From: Calditrichaceae bacterium
Lineage (GTDB): Bacteria > Calditrichota > Calditrichia > RBG-13-44-9 > J075
DNA length: 64,000 nt
Direction: 5' to 3'
Assembly (NCBI GenBank): GCA_013360445.1
Contig: JABWBP010000002.1
Location: 1 to 64,000, forward strand
The position numbers and the translations under genes were made by a program. Shown one piece after another: positions 26,011 to 34,200 of this stretch (within the stretch, counting starts at the first letter, position 1; each line of letters begins with the position of its first letter). The notes under the pieces are model-generated. The model was given only the letters and a program-made list of their open reading frames with translations. It had not been told where the DNA came from and did no database searches.

Positions 26011-27429
26011 ATGGAGCAAACCCAGGCGAAAACCCGGGAAAGACCTAAACCCTTTGTGCTGCCGGAATATTGCAAGGGCTGCGGGCGCTGCATCGAGGCC
26101 TGCCCCAAGCACTGCATTCAGTTGGGAACGGAAATCAACCCCGAATCGGGGCTGGTTCCCATCATCATCGACCTGGCCATCTGCAACGGCTGCGGGCTAT
26201 GTTATATGGCCTGCCCGGAACCCTACGGGCTGGAAAAGGCCCTGGTGGAGCTGATGCCCGACGTGGAAGAGCTGGACCGCCACGCCTATTTCGGCGACGC
26301 CAAACCAGAGCGCCCGCAGCCGCAGCCCATTCCCGATACCGTAGTTCCCCTGCCAAAAATGGAGCCGCTGGTCACCAAAGGCTCCTACGCCTCCGCCATC
26401 GGGGCGCTGTTAGCCGGCTGCCGGCATTTCTTCGGCTACCCCATCACCCCCTCCACCGAGGGCGCGGAATTGATGGCGAAACTGCTGCCCAAATTAGACG
26501 GCGTTTTTCTCCAGGCGGTCAGCGAAGTCGCTACCGTGAACCTGATGTACGGCTGCGGCGGGGCGGGACTGCCCTGCATGACCTTCACCTCCTCCCCCGG
26601 CTTCAGCCTGATGTTAGAGGGCGTCTCTTACATGATCGGCGCGGAGCTGCCGGGCGTATTCGTGAACGTGATGCGCGGGGGGCCGGGGTTGGGCAACATC
26701 GGCCCGGAGCAGGCGGACATCAAATTAGCCTGCCGCGGGTTAGGGCACGGCAACACCCACGCCGTCACCCTGGCGCCCTCCTCTCCCCAGGAGATGCTGG
26801 ATTTGACCATGCTCTCTTTCGAGCTGACCTTCAAATACCGCAACCCGGTCATCATCTTGGCCGACGGTTACTTAGGCCAGATGACCGGGCGGGTGACCCT
26901 GCCGGATCACATGATCAAACCCGGCATTCCCGAGTGGGCGGTTTACGGCGACGAAATGCACCGCGGCAACCTTATCTGCTCCATCCAGCTTTCCGAGCCG
27001 GATTTAGAGCTGCACAATCTCCACCTCAACAAGAAATACCAGCAGATGATCGCCAACGAGCAGCGCGCCGATCTTTACTACTGCGAGGACGCGGAAATCC
27101 TCATCGTCGCCGCCAACACTCCCTCGCGCATGGCCAAGGGGGCGGTGCAGCAGCTGCGGGAACAGGGCGTGCGCGCCGGGCTGTTCCGCCCCGTCACCCT
27201 GTGGCCTTTCCCGGTTGATTACCTGCGCCCGCTGCTGAACCAGGTGGAGCGCATCATCGTGGTGGAAGCCAGCAACGGGCAGTTGGAAGACGAGCTGCGC
27301 CTGGCCCTCAGCCACGCCGAGGCGCCCAACCTCCCCCGCATCGAGCACGTGCGCCATTTCGGCGGGGTGCTGCCGCAGCAGCAGGAGATCATTGATAAAG
27401 TGGCTTCCCGTGAGATGCTGATGGCATGA
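26011..27429 (+). CDS. korA: 2-oxoacid:ferredoxin oxidoreductase, ferredoxin-alpha fusion
   Basis: The enzyme oxidatively decarboxylates a 2-oxoacid to acyl-CoA with ferredoxin as acceptor. Residues 1-75 form a two-cluster ferredoxin (CKGCGRCIEACP, CNGCGLCYMACP), equivalent to the separate delta subunit. The rest is the alpha subunit: GCRHFFGYPITPSTEGAEL, AVSEVATVNLMYG, GPGLGNIGPEQAD. AAAGGAG precedes the ATG at 26011, preferred over 25969, which lies in a hairpin. The 2-oxoglutarate (Kor) and branched-chain (Vor) types are close; Kor is the tentative choice. Confidence 0.88.
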   Translation: MEQTQAKTRERPKPFVLPEYCKGCGRCIEACPKHCIQLGTEINPESGLVPIIIDLAICNGCGLCYMACPEPYGLEKALVELMPDVEELDRHAYFGDAKPERPQPQPIPDTVVPLPKMEPLVTKGSYASAIGALLAGCRHFFGYPITPSTEGAELMAKLLPKLDGVFLQAVSEVATVNLMYGCGGAGLPCMTFTSSPGFSLMLEGVSYMIGAELPGVFVNVMRGGPGLGNIGPEQADIKLACRGLGHGNTHAVTLAPSSPQEMLDLTMLSFELTFKYRNPVIILADGYLGQMTGRVTLPDHMIKPGIPEWAVYGDEMHRGNLICSIQLSEPDLELHNLHLNKKYQQMIANEQRADLYYCEDAEILIVAANTPSRMAKGAVQQLREQGVRAGLFRPVTLWPFPVDYLRPLLNQVERIIVVEASNGQLEDELRLALSHAEAPNLPRIEHVRHFGGVLPQQQEIIDKVASREMLMA

Positions 27430-27430
27430 A

Positions 27431-27479
27431 TTTTAATTGCCAATTGGCAATTGTCAATTGGTAATTGCCAATTTAAAAT
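27431..27479. repeat. AATTGGCAATTG repeat, copy 2
   Basis: Self-complementary AATTGCCAATTGGCAATTG units fill the gap between the two oxidoreductase genes, just before the CTGAGGAGAAA ribosome site of the second. Confidence 0.75.
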
Positions 27480-27503
27480 CATTCTTCCTGAGGAGAAACG
27501 AAA

Positions 27504-28934
27504 ATGAGCGACAGCGTATTTTATAAAACTTTTGACCGCCATGCCCACGGGCAGGGGCTGAAAGGGCACGCAACCCACTACTGCCCCGGCTGCGGGCACG
27601 GACTGGTGCATAAATTCCTGGCCGAGGCGATCGATGAATTGGGCATCCAGAACCGCACCGTGGCCATTTCCCCGGTGGGGTGCAGCGTGTTCATGTACTA
27701 TTACCTCGACGTGGGCAACACCCAGGCGGCGCACGGGCGCGCCCCTGCGGTGGCCATCGGGCACAAAGTGGCCAACCCGGAATCCATCGTAATTAGCTAC
27801 CAGGGCGACGGCGACCTCGCCTCCATCGGGCTGGCGGAGATCGTCAGCGCGGCGCAGTTGGGCATCCCTCTTTCCGTGGTGTTCGTCAACAACGCCATTT
27901 ACGGGATGACCGGCGGGCAAATGGCCCCCACCACTTTGATGGAGATGAAAACCAGCACCTCCCCCTGGGGCCGCGACCGCCTCACCGGCCAGCCCATGAA
28001 GATGGCGGAATTGATCGCCCAGCTGGACGGCTCGGTGTACGTGGAGCGCGTGGCCCTGTACGACGCCAAGCAGCGCACCCGCGCCAAAAAGGCCATCCGC
28101 AAGGCGCTGCAAATGCAGGTGGAAAATCGCGGCTTTGCCTTCGTGGAGGTGCTCTCCGAGTGCCCCACCCACCTCAAGCTGACTCCCCAGGAAGCGGAAA
28201 ACTGGGTGCGCGACCAGATGGTCCCCATCTTCCCGTTGGGAGTGAAGAAAGAGTTAGAAGCGGAGCCCTGGTTCCACATGAACAAGCCCAATTTCGATCC
28301 CCAAACGCTCTTGCAGCAGATCGAAGCCGCTGCGGAGGCCAGCGAGCGTTTTTCCCCCGGCTTCCCGGCGCACCTGCACCCGGAGGACATTTCCCTGAAG
28401 TTAGCCGGCTCCGGCGGCGACGGGGCGCAGACCGCGGCCATGCTCATCACCCGCGCGGCCATCAACGAAGGATTCGACTCCACCCACATTCCCAGCTACG
28501 GGCCGGAATCGCGCGGGGGCACTTCTTATGCGGACGTGCACGTGGCCAAAACCGAGGTGCTCTCCCCGGCCTCGCCCAATCCCCACGTGTTGATCGCCTT
28601 CAATGCCCCCAGCTTAGCCAAATTCGGCCCCGCGGTGCAGCGCGGCGGCGCGGTGATTTACGACAGCTCGGTCATCAGCGAGCCGCCGAAGTTGGACGCC
28701 AGCGTCAAAATGTACGGGGTGCCCTTTACCCAGATCGCCTTAGACCTCGGCAAGCTGCTGGTGAAGAACATCGTCGCGTTAGGCGCATTACAGGCCGCGA
28801 CCAACATCTTCCCGGCGGAGACCTTCCTGACCGCCATCCGCAGCGCGTTGGCGCACAAATGCTCGCTCATCCCCCTCAACGAAGAAGCCTTCAAGTGGGG
28901 GCAGAAGGCGGTGACGGATGTGAACGGGAGGTAA
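27504..28934 (+). CDS. korB: 2-oxoacid:ferredoxin oxidoreductase, beta-gamma fusion
   Basis: Residues 1-280 are the thiamine-diphosphate beta subunit: HYCPGCGHGLVHK with cluster/TPP cysteine, ISPVGCSVF, and the TPP motif GDGDLASIGL...NNAIYGMTGGQ. Residues 290-476 are the gamma subunit: KLAGSGGDGAQTAAMLI and PSYGPESRGGTSYADV. In most bacteria beta and gamma are separate genes, so this is a fusion, paired with the ferredoxin-alpha fusion upstream. The four-domain enzyme is thus encoded by two genes. Reduced ferredoxin formed here can be used by the HdrA or hydrogenase complexes. Confidence 0.92.
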   Translation: MSDSVFYKTFDRHAHGQGLKGHATHYCPGCGHGLVHKFLAEAIDELGIQNRTVAISPVGCSVFMYYYLDVGNTQAAHGRAPAVAIGHKVANPESIVISYQGDGDLASIGLAEIVSAAQLGIPLSVVFVNNAIYGMTGGQMAPTTLMEMKTSTSPWGRDRLTGQPMKMAELIAQLDGSVYVERVALYDAKQRTRAKKAIRKALQMQVENRGFAFVEVLSECPTHLKLTPQEAENWVRDQMVPIFPLGVKKELEAEPWFHMNKPNFDPQTLLQQIEAAAEASERFSPGFPAHLHPEDISLKLAGSGGDGAQTAAMLITRAAINEGFDSTHIPSYGPESRGGTSYADVHVAKTEVLSPASPNPHVLIAFNAPSLAKFGPAVQRGGAVIYDSSVISEPPKLDASVKMYGVPFTQIALDLGKLLVKNIVALGALQAATNIFPAETFLTAIRSALAHKCSLIPLNEEAFKWGQKAVTDVNGR

Positions 28935-28938
28935 ATCA

Positions 28939-29091
28939 GTGTTTGGGTGTTATGGTGTTATAGTGTTTATGTTGCAGCGACAAGAGACCGGCAACCCGAA
29001 ACTCGCGGCGAAGCCGTTCCTTCAGAAAAACCCGAAACTCGAAACTCGAAACCCGCAACTATAACACCCTAACACCATAACACTGTAACAC
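28939..29091. repeat. GTGTT inverted repeat with inserted centre, locus 4
   Basis: The arms (GTGTTTGGGTGTTATGGTG and CACCATAACACTGTAACAC) are separated by a longer centre carrying 'cgaaactcgaaactcg' direct repeats. It is the longest member of the family here. Confidence 0.78.
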
Positions 29092-29106
29092 AAATTCGGG
29101 AGGCGC

Positions 29107-29772
29107 ATGATGCCTCTATCATTTTTCAAATTTCTCCGGTCGAGATTCATTTTCTCGCTGGTTTTCCCCCTTTTTCTCTCCCTGCACGCCCAGCCGCTTC
29201 AGTTTGCCCGGGAGCGCATCGAGGTAGAGGTATTAGGCGAGGCGTGCGTGCTAACCGGGACCTATTACTTTTGTGAAACCGGCCCCGCCGCCAGGCAGCC
29301 GCTCAGCGTGGAAAGGCCGGATTCTGCAAATTTCCCCTTCAACATCACCCTGTACTATCCTTTTGTGGTTACCCCGGAACTGCCTTTTCCCGATTCCATT
29401 CAGGTAACGGATTTGCGCAGCGGCCGCCCGGTTCAATTTATCGAATCCGCCCGCGGGGTCTATTTCCCGGTTTCCGTTCCCCCGCCGGACACCGCCATAT
29501 ACCGGGTGCGCTACCGCCAGAAAACTCCTTCCGCGAAAATGGAGTATATCCTGACCTCCACTCAAAAATGGAACCGCCCTCTACAATCCGCGGATTTCAT
29601 CATCCGAATCCCGCAGCAATACCAACTAATCTCCCTTTCCCCTGCTTTCGACCGGGCCGCCCCCGGCTCTACCGGAGAAAAAAATGCCCCCGGGATGATC
29701 TACTTCATCCACCGGGAAAATTTTATGCCCCAATCCAATTTAACCATTCAATGGGAAAGGAAAACGCCATGA
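29107..29772 (+). CDS. Secreted protein of unknown function
   Basis: A 221-residue product with a Sec signal peptide (hydrophobic residues about 14-26, cleavage near LHAQ). The mature part is rich in beta-strand and aromatic residues, with VEVLGEACVLTGTYYF and a final QSNLTIQWERK. No family was recognised. GGGAGG precedes the first of two ATG codons (29107, 29110). Its stop overlaps the start of the next gene (ATGA), so it is co-translated with the T9SS protein downstream; a joint surface or periplasmic role is possible. Confidence 0.72.
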   Translation: MMPLSFFKFLRSRFIFSLVFPLFLSLHAQPLQFARERIEVEVLGEACVLTGTYYFCETGPAARQPLSVERPDSANFPFNITLYYPFVVTPELPFPDSIQVTDLRSGRPVQFIESARGVYFPVSVPPPDTAIYRVRYRQKTPSAKMEYILTSTQKWNRPLQSADFIIRIPQQYQLISLSPAFDRAAPGSTGEKNAPGMIYFIHRENFMPQSNLTIQWERKTP

Positions 29773-30788
29773 AAACCTTGCAACTTTTTCTTGCCGGGAT
29801 GCTGGTTTGCCTGTCTTTACAAACCGGGCAGGCAAATCCTATCGTAACGATCTTTTTTAATGAAATAAAAATCGACTCGACCGGCTGGGTAATCGAGGTG
29901 CGCGACCCCTGGTCGTTGGATTTTTTCATTATCACTTCCCTCAGCGATACCGCTCATTTCACTACCGGGTTTACCACTTCGGAATACCAACTCATTACTG
30001 CGAATGATCTGCAAAGCGCGCTGTACATCAATCCCCAGGGGGACGTACTGAGCTTGCGTAACGATGCTCTTTACAGTTCTTATGAACAAATTCGATTTGG
30101 GAATGTCCCCGGAAGCCAGGTTGCCGCGCCGCTGCCCGGCCAATCCATCTGCCTGAAGGAGACCCCGGACCACTTTATTGACTTTTATTACCTGGACAAC
30201 ACCCCCACGTTGGGCTATCCCAATGACGCCCCGGGCGCGTGGGGCCGGGTCGCGGGAACCGTCAACAACCAGTTCGGCAATCCCGTGCCGGGAGTGCAGG
30301 TGGCAGGGAATTTTGGGGCGGTTTTTACCAACAGCAGCGGCTATTTTATGTTTGATCATTGGGCGCGGTTGGAGTACTTAGAATTTTCCAAACCCAATTA
30401 CCAGACCCAATATTTAGCCCTGCAAATCTGGCCGGAAGACACCGTCGCCATCGACGTTACCCTGGATTCCATTCTTGTAACCCTGCCCCCGGGGCCGGGC
30501 GCGGTCATCAGCGGCTTCGAGCTGAAGCAGAATTACCCCAATCCCTTCAATCCTGTTACCACCATCGAATTTTCCCTGCCCATCCGCAGCCAGGTTCGTT
30601 TGACAATTTATAATCTGGCGGGGGAAACGCTCAGCGCGCCGGTTTCCCGGGAACTGCCCCCGGGAACCTACCAGGTGCGCTGGGACGGCAGCGCCCTGCC
30701 CGGCGGGGTCTATTTTTACCGGATGCGGGCGGCGGCGCAGGCCGGTGGTATCTTCAGCGAAACGAAGAAGCTGGTTCTGGTGAAGTGA
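29769..30788 (+). CDS. Secreted T9SS cargo protein with carboxypeptidase-like repeat
   Basis: The 339-residue product starts with a signal peptide (MKTLQLFLAGMLVCLSLQ, cleavage near GQAN). The N-terminal half is of unknown fold. Residues about 155-235 resemble a carboxypeptidase regulatory-like beta-sandwich (GRVAGTVNNQFGNPVPGVQV ... FTNSSGYFMF). The C-terminus is T9SS-type (FELKQNYPNPFNP ... TKKLVLVK). The ATG at 29769 overlaps the stop of the preceding gene. The frame is open further upstream but that part is a shadow of that gene. Confidence 0.85.
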   Translation: MKTLQLFLAGMLVCLSLQTGQANPIVTIFFNEIKIDSTGWVIEVRDPWSLDFFIITSLSDTAHFTTGFTTSEYQLITANDLQSALYINPQGDVLSLRNDALYSSYEQIRFGNVPGSQVAAPLPGQSICLKETPDHFIDFYYLDNTPTLGYPNDAPGAWGRVAGTVNNQFGNPVPGVQVAGNFGAVFTNSSGYFMFDHWARLEYLEFSKPNYQTQYLALQIWPEDTVAIDVTLDSILVTLPPGPGAVISGFELKQNYPNPFNPVTTIEFSLPIRSQVRLTIYNLAGETLSAPVSRELPPGTYQVRWDGSALPGGVYFYRMRAAAQAGGIFSETKKLVLVK

Positions 30789-31202
30789 GTCGTAGCTATT
30801 CCGCCTTTCCCACAGGGAGGCATTCGCCCGGCTATCAGCCATCAGCAATAAGGCTGTTGCAGATTCGTCTTTTAACCACGAATTTTCACGAATTATACTA
30901 AACGCACGTTGAAATTTCCATTTACAGATAATGGAGCCATTTTGTAGCCAGGGTTCTTTCCCGAACACCGGAGGTGTTCAACATTTGTAGAATTCTCAAA
31001 TAACCGCCGGAACCCCGAAGGGGTTCAACCCCTGCCGGGGTTGCGGTTCGTATTGGTATTATTGCCGGCTACAAATGTTGAACCCCTACCGGGGTTCCTT
31101 ATAGAATAAGAAACGGAAATTTTAAAATGCGCTTAGTATATCTTATAGAATACCCGTTGCACTGTAGCGTCTTTGCGGGTTAAATTCCACTAAAAAAAGA
31201 CC
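30789..31202. other. Gene-free gap filled with nested repeats
   Basis: No gene is seen. The gap holds a 'ggctgttgcagatt' half copy (30852) like the ends of the 40811 element, a larger inverted-repeat element (30894-31140), and an 'agcgtctttgcgg' motif (31167). The NLR-like gene starts at its end without a clear Shine-Dalgarno; a promoter could lie here but none is distinct. Confidence 0.6.
30894..31140. repeat. MITE-like element with nested hairpins
   Basis: The outer ends, TATACTAAACGCACGTTGAA and the reverse complement of a TTTAAAATGCGCTTAGTATA end, match imperfectly over about 30 bp. Inside, CAACATTTGTAG (30979) faces CTACAAATGTTG (31069), and GGAACCCCGAAGGGGTTC hairpins lie between. It looks like one repeat inserted in another. 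Confidence 0.7.
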
Positions 31203-34200
31203 ATGGCGGATCAGGATTCCACATACGACGTCTTCCTCAGCCACGCCGGGGAGGATGACGCCTTCGTCAAGCGCCTGGCCGATGAACTGGAGCGCGCCGG
31301 GGCAACGGTGTTCGAGGATGGCCGCTCCATCAAGCCGGGGGAGCATATTGCCCTGACGGTCAGCAAGGCGCTGAAAGCCAGCCGCAAGTTAGTATTCATT
31401 ATGACGCCCGCTTCGGTATCTAAAAAATGGCCGCAGGCGGAGGCGCTTTACCATCCCTTTTTCGATCCCGCCAACCAGGAGCGCCGCCTCATCCCCCTGA
31501 TGCTGGAGGACTGCCAGCCCCCGGATTTGATCCGGCCCCTCAAATACATCGACTTCCGCAACCCCGATGACTACCCCCTCCGCTTTCGCGAATTGGCGGA
31601 GGCGCTGGATCTGGTAGCGCCCGCCTTCGAGCGCCGGGAGCGGGAAAAACCGGAATTCGAAGAACGGGAGTTGCGCGGGCGCGAGACCTACAAACGCGGT
31701 AAAGTATTCGAACAGGAAGTGGCGACCCTCTACAAACTGTTGGGTTTCGAGGTCGGCGATTCCCAAAAAATCGACGGCATTCAAATCGACCTCACCATCC
31801 ACCAGAAGCGCGGGATTTCCATCGACGCCGCGGTGGAGTGCAAAGACCTGCGCGTCACCGCCAAAGAGCGCGACCAGATCATCGCCGCCAGCGTTGCCGT
31901 GCGCCAGAAATATCCCGCCTGGCGCAGCGTGGTCATCTCCTCGCGCGGGTTTGCGGAGGATTCCCGCACCGCCCTGCAAAACCAGGGCATCGAGTGCAAA
32001 ACCTACCCGGAGCTGCTGCGCGAACTGCTGCCGCTGGAGCAATACGTGCAGGGAATTATCCGCGATTACGAAGAACGGCTGAACGATCCCAAAAACTGGG
32101 ACGGGCGCGACCTCTTCATCCGCCCCTGGATGACCAAAGAAACCACCGGGGAGCAGGTAAAAGCGCTAACGCTTTTCGCCGAATGGCTGGCCGATTCCCG
32201 CCGCAACCACCTGACCATTTTAGGCGACTTAGGAACCGGCAAATCCACCCTCACCGGCTTTTTGGCCTATCAATTGGGCCGGGCGTTTTTGGAAGACCCC
32301 GCCCGCCATCCCGCCCCGGTGTTCATTCCCCTGCGGGAAGCCCGCCGCTCCGCTTTTGACCTGGAAACCATCGTCGCCTCCCACTTTAACCGCCACGGGC
32401 TGCGCGACGTAAAATTTTCCAACTTCGAGCACCTGCTGCACGCCGGGAAGATCATCCTCTTTTTCGACGCCTTCGACGAAATGGCCGACCGCATCCGCTG
32501 GGAGGAAACCCGCGACAACTTCAATGAATTGAAGCGCGCCGTCTCCGAAGGCAGTAAGGTAATCCTCACCTGCCGCACCCACTATTTCAAGAACCGCGAG
32601 GAGCAGATCGAGATTTTAGGCAAGGGGCCTTCTTACAGCGAGGCGGTGACCGAGCTGTACAAAGCGATTGCCGGCCAGCCCGGGCACGAGATCGCCAACC
32701 TCTGCGAATTCACGGACGAGCAAATCCGGGAGTATTTACGGAAAGCCCGCCCGCAAACCCACCAGGCAGACTGGCGGAAAATCCAGGACATCTACGACCT
32801 CCAGGAGCTGGCCCACCGCCCGCTGCTGCTGGAAATGATCGTGAAATCCCTGCCGCAGTTGAAAAAGGGCGCGGAGATCACTGCCGCGGACCTCTATACC
32901 GTTTATACCGACATCTGGATTCAGCGCGAGGAGCACAAGCACCCCCTGCTCAAACCGGAGATCAAGCTGGCCTTAATGCTGGAACTGGCCGGGCGGATGT
33001 GGCGGCGCGGAGAATGGGAAGTTTCCGAGCAGGAGATGCTGCCTTTTGTGGAAGAGCTGCTGCGGGAAGGCCGCCTGGCCCTGAAGGATGAGGAAGCGCG
33101 CGACATTACCCGGGAAATGCACACCGCCACCTTTCTGAAGCGCGGCGCCCGCGACGCCTTTGCCTTTATGCACCGCTCTTTTATGGAGTATTTTTTAGCC
33201 CGCAAGATTTGCCAGGAGATCGGGGTCATTGACCGGGGCGGCAAAGCGCAGGCGGACCCGGCCTCCTCAGCAGTGGAAGTCTTGAACATCCTGGAAACCC
33301 GCCGCCTGGATCAAAAAATTGTTTTTTTTATCGCCGGGCTGGATAAACATGATCTGCTAAAAGCGCCTCTCAAGAAACTGCTACAGGAACCCTACCGGGA
33401 ACAGATTTCCGAAAACGCCCTGCAAATCCTCTACTGGAGCGGGCGGGTGCGCGCAGGGGCGGAAAAAAAAATTAGCGATGTCGGTGCGCTGTCCCGAGTA
33501 TTGGCTGAACGCATTCCCCCGGCGGTACTGCTCCCGCAGGCGCAGCTAAACGAAATCAACCTGGAATTAGCGCCCCTTGAGCGAGCCAACTTAAGAGGCG
33601 CTATCCTGTCCTCCGCGAACCTCAACAGCGCCAAACTCAGCGGGGCGGATTTGCAGGGAGTGGACTTGAGTAACGCCCGCTGTTTAAAAGCAAACTTCTC
33701 CAGGGCTAATCTATCATATGTAATGATTCAGGGGGCTAATTTTGACGACGCTGACCTGCGCGGTGCAGAATTAACTGACGTTATTCCGGTTGGCGCTTCT
33801 TTTATGAATGCCCGCATTGATCCGCATATATCGTTATGGGAACTATTGGAAGCAATAGGTTACAGAATCGCCCATGTGGGTAGCGAGTCTTTTCTTGTAA
33901 ATATAATACTGGAAAGTAAAACAAAAAAAGACGGACTAGAGACAGTTGTGCAACTCGGCCATGCCGGGATTGTGTACTCGGTTGCCTTTCATCCCACAGA
34001 AGACCTCATAGCCACTGGCGGTGGGCAAGGAATGGTGAAATTATGGCGGCGTTCCGACCAACGGCTACTACGTACCTTCAAAGGTCATTCTGCTCCTGTC
34101 TCGTCGGTGGTATTCTCTCCCGATGGGAAGAGTCTCGCCTCCGGCAGTGATGATCAGAGCGTGAAAGTGTGGGCGGCCGATTCCGGCAAAGAAATCCGCA

